Part shown: piece after piece, positions 25,838 through 36,181 of the stretch | Layout of the letters: the number at the start of each line of letters is the position of its first letter | Position numbering within the stretch: position 1 is the stretch's first letter | Translations under genes and position numbers: made by a program | The notes under the pieces: generated by a model | Told to the model about the DNA's origin: nothing | Database searches by the model: none | What the model saw: the letters and a program-made list of their open reading frames with translations, nothing else | NCBI RefSeq assembly: GCF_900110275.1 | Contig: NZ_FODC01000003.1 | Span: forward strand, 868,001-932,000 | From: Duganella sp. CF517 | GTDB lineage: Bacteria > Pseudomonadota > Gammaproteobacteria > Burkholderiales > Burkholderiaceae_D | Direction: 5' to 3' | Length of the DNA stretch: 64,000 nucleotides

Positions 25838-26869
25838 GTGGCAACGCTGAAAGACGTCGCAATGCTGGCCGGTGTGGGCATGTCGACGGCATCGCGCGCC
25901 ATCTCGGGCGCCGGCCCCGTGTCCGCCGAGTCGATGAAGAAGGTCCAGGCGGCGATCGAGCAGCTCAATTTCCGCCCCTCTTCCATCGGCCGCTCGCTGT
26001 CTGCCCAGTCGCTGGGCATCATCGGCATCTACGTGCCGTCGTTCTTCGGCGCGTATTACGGCACCATCCTCAAACAGACCGACATCGAACTGCGCGCCGT
26101 GCGCCGCCACGTGGTGGTGGCCACCGGCTGCGGCGACGGCACGCCGCGCGACGAGGCGATCGAAGCGGTCAAGTTCCTCATCGGCCGCGATTGCGACGGC
26201 ATCGTCGTGCTGGGCCACGACCTGCACGACGAGGACATGCTGGCGCTGCGCAAAATGCATCCGAAGCTGGCCTTCCTCAATCGCCACAGCGCGCAGCTGG
26301 AGGAAGCCTCGTTCTGCCCCGACCACCGCCGCGGCGGCCAGCTGGCGGCGCAAACCCTGCTCGAGGCGGGACACCGCCAGTTGGCCGTCATCTCCGGCCC
26401 GGCCGGCACGTCGGACAACCAGGCGCGCATGGAAGGCTTCTTCGAGGAGCTGGAGCGCCATGGCGTCGGGCGCTTCGCCGTGCAGTCGATCGAATCGGAT
26501 TTCTCCCGCGAAGGCGGTTTCACCGCGACGCGCCGGCTGATCGAAGCGCGCCAGGCGGGCGAAGAAGGCCGCCGGTTCACCGGCCTGTTTTGCGCCAACG
26601 ACGAAATGGCGGTCGGCGCGATGGCGGCCTGCCACCGCGCCGGCATAGACGTCCCGGACGAGGTGTCCATCGTCGGCTACGATGACGACTATTCGGCCGA
26701 ATACTCGTCGCCCGGCCTGACGTCGGTGCACATCCCGATGCAGCAGCTGACCCAGAACGCCGTGCGCTGGCTGCTCAATCAATGCTACGGCACCGAACAT
26801 GCCATCGAGCGCGATTTTCCGGTCACGATGTCGAAGCGCGGCTCGGTCGCCGACCTGTCGCGCCGATAA
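25838..26869 (+). CDS. LacI-family regulator of the adjacent carbohydrate locus
   Basis: A 343-residue repressor. The N-terminal LacI HTH is LKDVAMLAGVGMSTASRAISG at residues 4-24 with hinge helix LNFRPSSIGRSL. The periplasmic-binding-protein-like effector domain includes ANDEMAVGAMAA and VSIVGYDDDY. The start is a GTG with GGGAGA upstream. The gene faces the TonB receptor and ABC importer genes and is the only regulator of its kind nearby. Operators at 29460-29475 and 35263-35278 match the palindromic form used by this family, so control of the locus is a reasonable inference. The inducer is probably a glucoside or its product. Confidence 0.92.
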   Translation: MATLKDVAMLAGVGMSTASRAISGAGPVSAESMKKVQAAIEQLNFRPSSIGRSLSAQSLGIIGIYVPSFFGAYYGTILKQTDIELRAVRRHVVVATGCGDGTPRDEAIEAVKFLIGRDCDGIVVLGHDLHDEDMLALRKMHPKLAFLNRHSAQLEEASFCPDHRRGGQLAAQTLLEAGHRQLAVISGPAGTSDNQARMEGFFEELERHGVGRFAVQSIESDFSREGGFTATRRLIEARQAGEEGRRFTGLFCANDEMAVGAMAACHRAGIDVPDEVSIVGYDDDYSAEYSSPGLTSVHIPMQQLTQNAVRWLLNQCYGTEHAIERDFPVTMSKRGSVADLSRR

Positions 26870-26893
26870 AAAAAAGCCGGCATCGCTGCCGGC
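26868..26893 (-). terminator. Rho-independent terminator of the TonB receptor gene
   Basis: On the minus strand a 7-bp stem (GCCGGCA, loop of 4, TGCCGGC) is followed by a run of T. It lies 55 bp after the receptor stop and overlaps the stop codon of the convergent LacI-family gene. Confidence 0.9.
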
Positions 26894-26947
26894 CCAAGAC
26901 CACGGAGACTTTCCCTGAGTTAGATTCCGTCCATTAGACCGCCGGCG

Positions 26948-29392
26948 TTAGAACTTCATCGACACCCGCGCGCCTACCGTGCGCGGATTGTTGTAGTACG
27001 CCGCCCAGATCTGCTGGGTGGGCTGGCACGGCGCGCCGACCTGGGTGCAAACCTCCACCGCGTCATACTTCACTTCCCGGTCGGTGGCGTTGTTGACGAA
27101 CAGCTCGGCCGTGTAAGCCTTGTTGCGCGGCTCGAAACGCAAGCTCAGGTCCAGCGTGGTGTAGGCCTGCTGCTGCTTGACGCCGGGATGGCCCGGCACA
27201 TCGTTGTTGAAGGCGCCGGAACCGACGAACGACTCGGTCTCGTAGTGGGCCGACACGCGCGGCGTCAGGCGTCCCTTGCCGATGTCGAAATCGCGCTCGT
27301 ACATCAGCGTGGTGGCGAAGGTCGGCGCGTGTTTCAACACGCTGCCGCCGACGTTGACCGTCGGCGCGGTCGTGCCGCAGGACTGGCCGTTGGCGCGCGC
27401 CGCGTCGACGTCGCACGACAGGAAGTCGTCGTAGCGCGCCTTGAGCCAGGTGGCGTTGCCGCTGAAGCGGTCGACGCTGGTCGGACGGAAGTTCCATTCC
27501 GCCTCGACGCCCTTGACCGACGCGCCGGCCGCGTTGAAGTTCTGCAGCGTGTTGTTGACCACCTGCGATTCCAGCTTGTCCTTGTAGGTCATCCAGAACG
27601 CGTCCAGATTGAGCGTCAGCTTGCGGTCGAACAGGTCGGACTTGAAGCCGATCTCGTAGCTGGTGAGCTTTTCGGGCTTGGTGGTGGCGCCGCCGTCGCC
27701 GATGGCCGGCGAGTGGAAGCCGGTGGTGACCGAGGCGAAGGTCAGGATGTCCTTGGTGACCTTGTACTCCACGCGTCCCAGCCACGTCGCCTGCCCGTAC
27801 GCCAGGTCGGCCGTGTTGTCGCCGTAGGTGTTGCCGCAGGTGGCCTGGTTGACCACGCCGCCCGGCCCGATGTTGTGCGTGTTGATGGTGCCGGTGCCCG
27901 GGGTGACCAGCTGCGCGATCTGGCCCGGCGTCAGGTTGACGGTGCCGCGCGGCGGATTGTCCGGCCAGTTCGGGCAAGCCCAGTTCTGGCCGCCGATATC
28001 GTACTTGTGGTCCTTGGTGTAACGCGCGCCGGCGGTCACTTTCCACAACGGATCGATGTCGTAGCTGGCCTGCGCGAAGGCGGCCTTCGAATGCAGCTGG
28101 CGGTCGCCCTGGATGAAGGACATCGCCGACGCGTACTGGCCCACGGTCGGCTGCACGAAGATCACGTTGCCGTTGGCGACGTCCTGCTCCAGCATCGCCT
28201 GCGAAATCTGGCTGCGGTCGATGTCGAAGCGGATCTTGTTCTTCTCCTTGAAAAAGAACAGGCCACCAACCCACTGCAGCGCAGATTCCGAATCGGAGCG
28301 CACCTGCAGCTCGTTCGACAGGCTGTCGAATTGGCCCCACTCGGTGCGGTTCTCGGCCTTGAAGCCTGGGTAGAAACCGGCGTCGGCGTCGCTGGCGTTG
28401 GTGCGCTTTAAACGGCTCCACGAACCCAGGTACTGCGTCTCGATGCCTTCGATCGGCCGCCATTGCACCTTGGCCTTGCCGGTGATGATGGATTGATCGA
28501 GCGCGCCCGGAGTATCGATCAGCGCCGAGCGCAGATCCTGTCCGGGGGCCGGTTCGGCCGCCAGGTAGATGTTGCCGGCGCCGGTGTCGCTGTAATAGTC
28601 GGCGATGAAGGTCGCCTTCAGGTCCGGCGTGAAGCGCCACAGCAGCGAGGCGCGCGCGCCCTTCTGGTCTCCGGCGCCGTACTTGCGCGTGCCCGGCGCC
28701 ACGTTGGAACCCTTGCGGAAATCGACGTAGCCGTCGCGGCGGTCCTGGATGGCGGCGATGCGCAGCGCGATATCGTCGCCGAGCGGAATGTTGATCATGC
28801 CCTGGGTCTGGATGCGGTGGTAGTCCCCCACCGTGATGCTGGCCGAGCCGAACATCTTGGCCGGATTGGGCGCGCCCGAGATCAGGTTGACCGCGCCGGC
28901 GGTCGAATTGCGGCCATTGAGCGTGCCTTGCGGGCCGCGCGCCACCTCGACGTGGCTCAGGTCATACATCAGCGCCGTCGCGCCCTGCGGACGGGCCACG
29001 TAGATGCCGTCGACGTAAAAGGCCACCGCCGGATCGCCGAGCTCCGTGTGGTTGGCAGAGCCGACGCCGCGCATGTACACATGCACGCCGCCCGAGTCGC
29101 TGTGCGGCTCGACGACCAGGCTGGGCACCATCGCCGTCATCGACGCCAGGTCCTTGACCTGGTTGTTGGCCAGCGTGTCCTGGGTGTAGGCGGTGATGGC
29201 CAGCGGCGTGTCCTGCACCAGCGTGTCGCGGCGGGTCGCCGTGACGATGATTTTCTCGATGTCGCCGCCATTGGCCGGTGCGGCCTGGGAGCTCGCGGCA
29301 GTGGACGCGGCCTGCTGCGCCATCGCCGCGCCGCCCGTGAATGCCAGTTGCGCTATTTGCGCGATACTCAGCGCCAGGATCGTTTTCTTCAT
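26948..29392 (-). CDS. TonB-dependent outer-membrane receptor, carbohydrate locus
   Basis: An 814-residue outer-membrane active transporter powered by TonB-ExbBD. A signal peptide covers about residues 1-25 (MKKTILALS ... AMA). The TonB box/plug region begins with EKIIVTATRRDTLVQDTPLAIT near residue 47, and the plug contains ARGPQGTLNGRNSTAG. A 22-strand barrel ends in Phe (VSMKF), as needed for assembly. The ATG at 29392 has GAGGA upstream; longer starts run through the operator. Context (GH1 enzyme, CUT1 importer, LacI regulator) suggests uptake of a glucoside or oligosaccharide rather than iron, although sequence alone does not prove it. Confidence 0.9.
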   Translation of the reverse strand: MKKTILALSIAQIAQLAFTGGAAMAQQAASTAASSQAAPANGGDIEKIIVTATRRDTLVQDTPLAITAYTQDTLANNQVKDLASMTAMVPSLVVEPHSDSGGVHVYMRGVGSANHTELGDPAVAFYVDGIYVARPQGATALMYDLSHVEVARGPQGTLNGRNSTAGAVNLISGAPNPAKMFGSASITVGDYHRIQTQGMINIPLGDDIALRIAAIQDRRDGYVDFRKGSNVAPGTRKYGAGDQKGARASLLWRFTPDLKATFIADYYSDTGAGNIYLAAEPAPGQDLRSALIDTPGALDQSIITGKAKVQWRPIEGIETQYLGSWSRLKRTNASDADAGFYPGFKAENRTEWGQFDSLSNELQVRSDSESALQWVGGLFFFKEKNKIRFDIDRSQISQAMLEQDVANGNVIFVQPTVGQYASAMSFIQGDRQLHSKAAFAQASYDIDPLWKVTAGARYTKDHKYDIGGQNWACPNWPDNPPRGTVNLTPGQIAQLVTPGTGTINTHNIGPGGVVNQATCGNTYGDNTADLAYGQATWLGRVEYKVTKDILTFASVTTGFHSPAIGDGGATTKPEKLTSYEIGFKSDLFDRKLTLNLDAFWMTYKDKLESQVVNNTLQNFNAAGASVKGVEAEWNFRPTSVDRFSGNATWLKARYDDFLSCDVDAARANGQSCGTTAPTVNVGGSVLKHAPTFATTLMYERDFDIGKGRLTPRVSAHYETESFVGSGAFNNDVPGHPGVKQQQAYTTLDLSLRFEPRNKAYTAELFVNNATDREVKYDAVEVCTQVGAPCQPTQQIWAAYYNNPRTVGARVSMKF

Positions 29393-29459
29393 TTTGTCTT
29401 CCTCACTTCTTCCATCGTTAGGGTGATCGTGCATCGCTCTGACGGCGACATACGCACGA

Positions 29460-29475
29460 GTGGAACCGGTACCAC
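29460..29475. promoter_or_regulatory. Candidate LacI-family operator upstream of the TonB receptor gene
   Basis: GTGGAACCGGTACCAC, a near-palindrome, matches 13 of 16 positions of the perfect palindrome upstream of the beta-glucosidase gene when read on the minus strand. It lies 68 bp upstream of the receptor ATG. Confidence 0.6.
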
Positions 29476-29497
29476 CGCAGGACGCAGGGATGCGACG

Positions 29498-29520
29498 GGC
29501 CATGCCGTGACGGCATGGCC
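29498..29520. other. Perfect hairpin between the ABC ATPase and TonB receptor genes
   Basis: GGCCATGCCG, loop TGA, CGGCATGGCC: a perfect 10-bp stem with no T-run, 39 bp after the ATPase stop. It may protect the 3' end of the ABC message or reduce read-through into the receptor gene. Confidence 0.55.
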
Positions 29521-29558
29521 ACATGACTACGTGACTGCGCTACGCGGCGATTGCCGTC

Positions 29559-30644
<1,086 letters not shown>

Positions 30645-30656
30645 GATGATCTTCCC

Positions 30657-31634
30657 TTAACCCTTGACCGCGCCGGAGGCGATACCGCGCACAAACCAGC
30701 GGCCCGAAATGAAGTACAGCGCCAACGGCACGACCGAGGTCAGTATCGTCGCCGCCATGTTGACGTTGTACAGCCGCTCGCCGGTGGTGGTGTTGATGAT
30801 GTTATTCAGCTGGACCGTCATCGGCAGGTGCTCCGAGCCGGCGAACACCAGTCCAAGCAGGAAGTCGTTCCAGATGCCCGTGACCTGCATGATGACGGCC
30901 ACCACGATCACCGGCGTCGACATCGGCAGCATCAGCTGCAGGAAGATGCGCCAGAAACCGCCGCCGTCGATGCGCGCCGCCTTGAACAACTCCATCGGCA
31001 GCGCCGCGTAGTAGTTACGGAACAGCAGCGTCATGACCGGCATGCCGAAGATCGTGTGGATCAGGACGATGCCTGGCAAGGAACTGAACAGATCGACCGC
31101 CGCCAGCACCCGCACCAGCGGATACACCATCACCTGCACCGGGATGAAGGCGCCCATCATCAGGATCGCGAACAGCGCGCCGGCGCCGCGCGGACGCCAG
31201 AACGACAGCGCATAGCCGTTGACGGCGCCGATGGCGATCGACAGGATGGTGCTCGGGACCACGATGGCGACCGAGTTCCAGAAGCCGCCGCGTATGCCTT
31301 CGCATTCCAGGCCGGTGCAGGCGGACCGCCAGGCCTGCACCCACGGTTCCAGCGTGAGGTTGACCGGCAACGCGAACAAGGTGCCAAGCCGGATCTCCTC
31401 CATCGGCTTGACCGACGTCACCAGCATCACATACAGCGGCAGCAGGAAGAACAGCGCCGCCACGATCAAAAACGCGTAGACGCCGGCGCGCGCCGGGGTC
31501 CATGCCAGCGACCTGCGCCGGCCCGCCGCCGGCGATGGCGCCTTCGCGCCGGCGCTACCGCCGTCGTTGGCGGCCGCGCGGGACGCCTCGGCCACGGCGA
31601 TGACGGCCTTCTCCTGTTTCACGACATATCCCAT
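30657..31634 (-). CDS. ABC sugar importer permease 2 (MalG type)
   Basis: A 325-residue inner-membrane permease with six predicted membrane segments. The cytoplasmic EAA loop is ELFKAARIDGGGFWRIFLQLMLP, which couples to the ATPase. A longer than usual hydrophilic Ala-rich N-terminus (about 45 residues) precedes the first membrane segment. The ATG at 31634 overlaps the stop of permease 1 (TGATG), indicating translational coupling. With permease 1 it forms the CUT1 heterodimeric channel. Confidence 0.94.
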   Translation of the reverse strand: MGYVVKQEKAVIAVAEASRAAANDGGSAGAKAPSPAAGRRRSLAWTPARAGVYAFLIVAALFFLLPLYVMLVTSVKPMEEIRLGTLFALPVNLTLEPWVQAWRSACTGLECEGIRGGFWNSVAIVVPSTILSIAIGAVNGYALSFWRPRGAGALFAILMMGAFIPVQVMVYPLVRVLAAVDLFSSLPGIVLIHTIFGMPVMTLLFRNYYAALPMELFKAARIDGGGFWRIFLQLMLPMSTPVIVVAVIMQVTGIWNDFLLGLVFAGSEHLPMTVQLNNIINTTTGERLYNVNMAATILTSVVPLALYFISGRWFVRGIASGAVKG

Positions 31635-32530
31635 CACATCCCCTTGTCGGCGCGGCGGGTGCGCACGTAATACAGCGGCGCGACAATGGCCAGCACGGTG
31701 GCCAACAGCACGATCGATGCGGCGGAGGCCAGGCCGATATTGGCGCGGCCGAACAGATAATCCATGATGAACTTGGCCGGCACCTCGCTGGCGGTGCCGG
31801 GACCGCCCTGCGTCATCGCGACGACCGAATCGAACACCTTCACCACCATTACGAACAGCAGCACGAACGCGGTCGACACCGATGGTCCCAGCATCGGCAG
31901 CACGATGCTCACGTACACGCGCCAGCGCGGAATGCCGTCGATGCGGGCGGCCTTCCACAATTCCTCGTCGATGCCGCGCAGGCCGGACAGCATCAGCGCC
32001 ATCACCAGCCCGGAAGCCTGCCATACGGTGGCGATGACGATGGTGTAGATGGCCATGTCCTGGTCGACGATCCAGTCGAACTTGGCCTCCGTGAAGCCCA
32101 GCTTGCGCAGCACCTCCTGGATGCCCAGCTCCGGATTGAGTATCCACTGCCAGATCAAGCCCGTGGCGACGAACGACATCGCGTACGGATACAGGAAGAT
32201 GGTGCGCAGCGCGCCCTCCGCCATCACCTTCTGGTCGATGAACACCGCCAGCAGGAAGCCGATGATCAGGCAGGCGGCGATGAACAGCATGCCGTAGACG
32301 GCGACGTTTTGCAGCGACAGCAGCCAGCGCTCGTTGTTAAACAGGCGGATGTACTGCGAGGCGCCGACGAAATCGCTGTTGGGGAAGGTGCGCGAGCTGC
32401 TGACCGACACGCGCGCGGTCCACAACATCGTTCCCAGATAGGCCAGCAGCACGGTCAACGCCATCGGTATCAGCGCGATGTAGGCGGCGACCGAGACGCT
32501 TTGGCGTTTCTTCACAAGGGCGGGGACCAT
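31634..32530 (-). CDS. ABC sugar importer permease 1 (MalF type)
   Basis: A 298-residue inner-membrane permease with six hydrophobic segments and the EAA loop ELWKAARIDGIPRWRVYVSIVLP. It is coupled to permease 2 by a 1-base stop/start overlap and begins only 3 bp after the binding-protein stop. It has the short N-terminus of non-maltose CUT1 permeases. Confidence 0.94.
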   Translation of the reverse strand: MVPALVKKRQSVSVAAYIALIPMALTVLLAYLGTMLWTARVSVSSSRTFPNSDFVGASQYIRLFNNERWLLSLQNVAVYGMLFIAACLIIGFLLAVFIDQKVMAEGALRTIFLYPYAMSFVATGLIWQWILNPELGIQEVLRKLGFTEAKFDWIVDQDMAIYTIVIATVWQASGLVMALMLSGLRGIDEELWKAARIDGIPRWRVYVSIVLPMLGPSVSTAFVLLFVMVVKVFDSVVAMTQGGPGTASEVPAKFIMDYLFGRANIGLASAASIVLLATVLAIVAPLYYVRTRRADKGM

Positions 32531-32533
32531 GGC

Positions 32534-33805
32534 CTATTGATCCTTCAGCGCGCGGGCGAAGGCTTTTTGGGCGTCGTCGGCCGACTGGTTCTTGTTCCAA
32601 TAATTGGTCAGCACATCCTGCAGCGCGCCGGTGGTGTCGGGCGTGGCCAGCATTTCGGAATTGGGCAACTGGCGGCTCTTGTCGCGGATGATCGCCAGGC
32701 CCTGGCGCGCGCAGATGTCGAGCGACGATTCGTCGACGTCGCCGCGGATCGGAATGGCGCCCTTGCGGGAGTTGAAGGCCACCTGCGCGGCCGGCGACGT
32801 CACCACCGTCGCGAGCAGTTTTTGCGCCTTGATGGCGGCGGCGTTGCTGGTCTTGGGGAAGACGAAGGCGTCGCCGGCGACGATATACGGCGCCTTGGGG
32901 CCGAAGCCGGGGAAGCAGCCGAAGTCCTTGCCCGCGACCTGTTTTGCCGACGAGAACTCGCCCTTGGCCCAGTCGCCCATGATCTGCACGCCGGCCTTGC
33001 CGCTGACGACCATCGCGGTGGCGTCGTTCCAGTTGCGCCCCGGCGAGCCGGCATCGACAAAAGCCTTGAGTTTTTTAAAATCCACCAGCACCTGTTTGAA
33101 GGCCGGCGACATCACCGCCTTCTGGTCGCGGTCGCGGTACACCTTCAAATACAGGTCGGCGCCGCCGACCATCGCGAAGATGGCGTCGAAGGTGATCTTC
33201 TCCTGCCACACCTGGCCGCCGAAGGCCAGCGGCACCAGTCCGGCCGCCTTCAGCTTGGCCAGCTGCGCGAGGAACTCGTCGTAAGTCTGCGGCTCGGCGG
33301 CGATGCCGGCCTTTTTATAGGCGGCCTTGGAGTAGAAGAACCACGCCGGCATATGGATGTCGACCGGCGCGGCATAAAAGTGGCCGTCGATCTTGATCGC
33401 GGCGAGGATCGAGGCCGGCATGACCTGGTCCCACTTGCCCGCGATGGCGACGTCGTCGACGTTGTTGAGCAAGCCCTGCTCGACGAAATCGCGGAACTGC
33501 TTGGAGGTGTTGAACTGCGCCGCCGTCGGCGCATTGCCGCCGACGATGCGGTTGATCGTGGTGGCGCGCGACTGATCGGCGCCGGCCACCGCCTGGTCGA
33601 TCCACTGGCCGCCAGCCTTGTTGTAGGCGTCGGCGAACTGCTTGACGGCCTGGGATTCGCCGCCGGAGGTCCACCAGTGGATCACGGTCGCCTTGAGCGG
33701 AACGCCGCCCGCCGCGGCGGCCGGCGCGCCCTGCGCGAAAGCGCCCGGGCCGGCCACGGCCAGGACAAGCGCGGTGGCGCGGGCCATATTTATCGCCTTC
33801 TTCAT
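32534..33805 (-). CDS. ABC sugar-binding periplasmic protein (CUT1 family)
   Basis: A 423-residue exported solute-binding protein. The signal peptide is about residues 1-24 (MKKAINMARATALVLAVAGPGAFA). VIHWWTSGGESQAVKQFADAYNK is the family start, and FAMVGGADLYLKVY and GVQIMGDWAKGEF are typical of glucose/oligosaccharide-binding members. AGGAG precedes the ATG. It follows the beta-glucosidase gene by 49 bp and likely delivers a mono- or disaccharide to the two permeases. Confidence 0.94.
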   Translation of the reverse strand: MKKAINMARATALVLAVAGPGAFAQGAPAAAAGGVPLKATVIHWWTSGGESQAVKQFADAYNKAGGQWIDQAVAGADQSRATTINRIVGGNAPTAAQFNTSKQFRDFVEQGLLNNVDDVAIAGKWDQVMPASILAAIKIDGHFYAAPVDIHMPAWFFYSKAAYKKAGIAAEPQTYDEFLAQLAKLKAAGLVPLAFGGQVWQEKITFDAIFAMVGGADLYLKVYRDRDQKAVMSPAFKQVLVDFKKLKAFVDAGSPGRNWNDATAMVVSGKAGVQIMGDWAKGEFSSAKQVAGKDFGCFPGFGPKAPYIVAGDAFVFPKTSNAAAIKAQKLLATVVTSPAAQVAFNSRKGAIPIRGDVDESSLDICARQGLAIIRDKSRQLPNSEMLATPDTTGALQDVLTNYWNKNQSADDAQKAFARALKDQ

Positions 33806-33854
33806 TCTGTCTCCTGTGGGCGTCGTGCGCCCATTTTTATTGGATGGCCGAGCG

Positions 33855-35237
<1,383 letters not shown>

Positions 35238-35262
35238 AGCGACTCCCTTGTTTTGATTGTGA

Positions 35263-35278
35263 GTGGAAGCGCTTCCAC
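35263..35278. promoter_or_regulatory. Perfect LacI-family operator of the beta-glucosidase/ABC operon
   Basis: GTGGAAGCGCTTCCAC is a perfect 16-bp palindrome with the central CG typical of LacI-family sites. It begins about 6 bp downstream of the predicted transcription start and 26 bp upstream of the GTG. Confidence 0.8.
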
Positions 35279-35290
35279 AAGATGTTATCG

Positions 35291-35320
35291 ATAGTACTAC
35301 CGATGAAATTCGGGTGTCAA
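35291..35320 (-). promoter_or_regulatory. Sigma-70 promoter of the beta-glucosidase/ABC operon
   Basis: On the minus strand TTGACA (complement of 35315-35320) and TACTAT (complement of 35291-35296) are separated by 18 bp. The -35 is a perfect match. The predicted start is near 35284, so the operator covers about +6 to +21. Confidence 0.65.
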
Positions 35321-35405
35321 CGGGAATCTGGGATTTTTGTAGCTTTGCTACAGAGGTGGGGTCAACGTCAACGTTCCCCGCCGACCGGCGGGAAACGTCA
35401 CGCGA

Positions 35406-35978
35406 TTACTTCTTGTCCGTCGGCGGAACGCCGGGAACGCCGGGAACGAACGGGAACGTGCCAAAGATGGTCTTGCTCTGGTTTTGCATTTGCTCCTGCA
35501 TCTGCACGAACAAGCTCTTGCTCTGGTCGATGTAGTTGTTCATCATGCCCTGCATCATAGGGCCCTGGACGTTCATGAACTGGGTCCACATCTCCGGGCT
35601 GAAGGGCTTGCCTTCGAGGCCGCCGACCGTGGTGCCGGTGAATTTGCGCTGGATGTCGGTGAACGCCTGGACGTTCTTTTCCAGGTAGGAACCCATCATG
35701 CCCTGCATGGCGTGGCCGTAGAAGCGGATGATCTGCGCCAGCACGTCGCTGGAGAACATCGGCGCGCCACTCGCCTCCTCTTCCAGAATAATCTGCAGCA
35801 AGATGCTGCGGCTCAAGTCCTCGTTGCTCTTGGCATCGACGACGGTGAATTCCTCGTTGTCCAGCACCAGCTGCTTGACGTCCGTCAGCGTGATGTACGA
35901 ACTGGTCTGCGTGTCATACAGACGGCGATTCGGGTATTTCTTGATCAGGCGTTCAGCATTTTTTTTCGCACTACTCAT
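35406..35978 (-). CDS. phaR: Polyhydroxyalkanoate synthesis regulator PhaR
   Basis: A 190-residue DNA- and PHA-granule-binding repressor of phasin and PHA synthesis genes. RLIKKYPNRRLYDTQTSSYITL is the conserved N-terminal PHB/PHA accumulation domain, followed by two further accumulation-domain repeats. The C-terminus is Met/Gln/Pro-rich (QMQEQMQNQSKT ... PGVPGVPP). The ATG at 35978 (MSSAKKNAER) starts at the domain boundary; an upstream alternative adds 12 unconserved residues. It follows phaC, from which it is separated by a terminator. Confidence 0.95.
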   Translation of the reverse strand: MSSAKKNAERLIKKYPNRRLYDTQTSSYITLTDVKQLVLDNEEFTVVDAKSNEDLSRSILLQIILEEEASGAPMFSSDVLAQIIRFYGHAMQGMMGSYLEKNVQAFTDIQRKFTGTTVGGLEGKPFSPEMWTQFMNVQGPMMQGMMNNYIDQSKSLFVQMQEQMQNQSKTIFGTFPFVPGVPGVPPTDKK

Positions 35979-36022
35979 CACAAGTCCGTTTATTGCGCCG
36001 CAGCGCGTCCTCAAACAATTCG

Positions 36023-36050
36023 AAAAAAAAGCGAACGTGAGGTCCGCTTT
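36023..36050 (-). terminator. Rho-independent terminator of phaC
   Basis: On the minus-strand RNA AGCGGAC, loop CUCAC, GUUCGCU pair over 7 bp with one G-U, followed by a run of U. It lies 132 bp after the phaC stop and 45 bp before the phaR start. Confidence 0.75.
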
Positions 36051-36181
36051 CCGACTAACCTACCACCCTATTATAGAGGGGAAAAAGGATATCCTGCACT
36101 AACTGGAATAACTTTTGGCTTTTATTGCAACGCAACTAATTTTATAAGCCAGAAAGCAAGACCCCCTTCCCCTCCCCTGCC

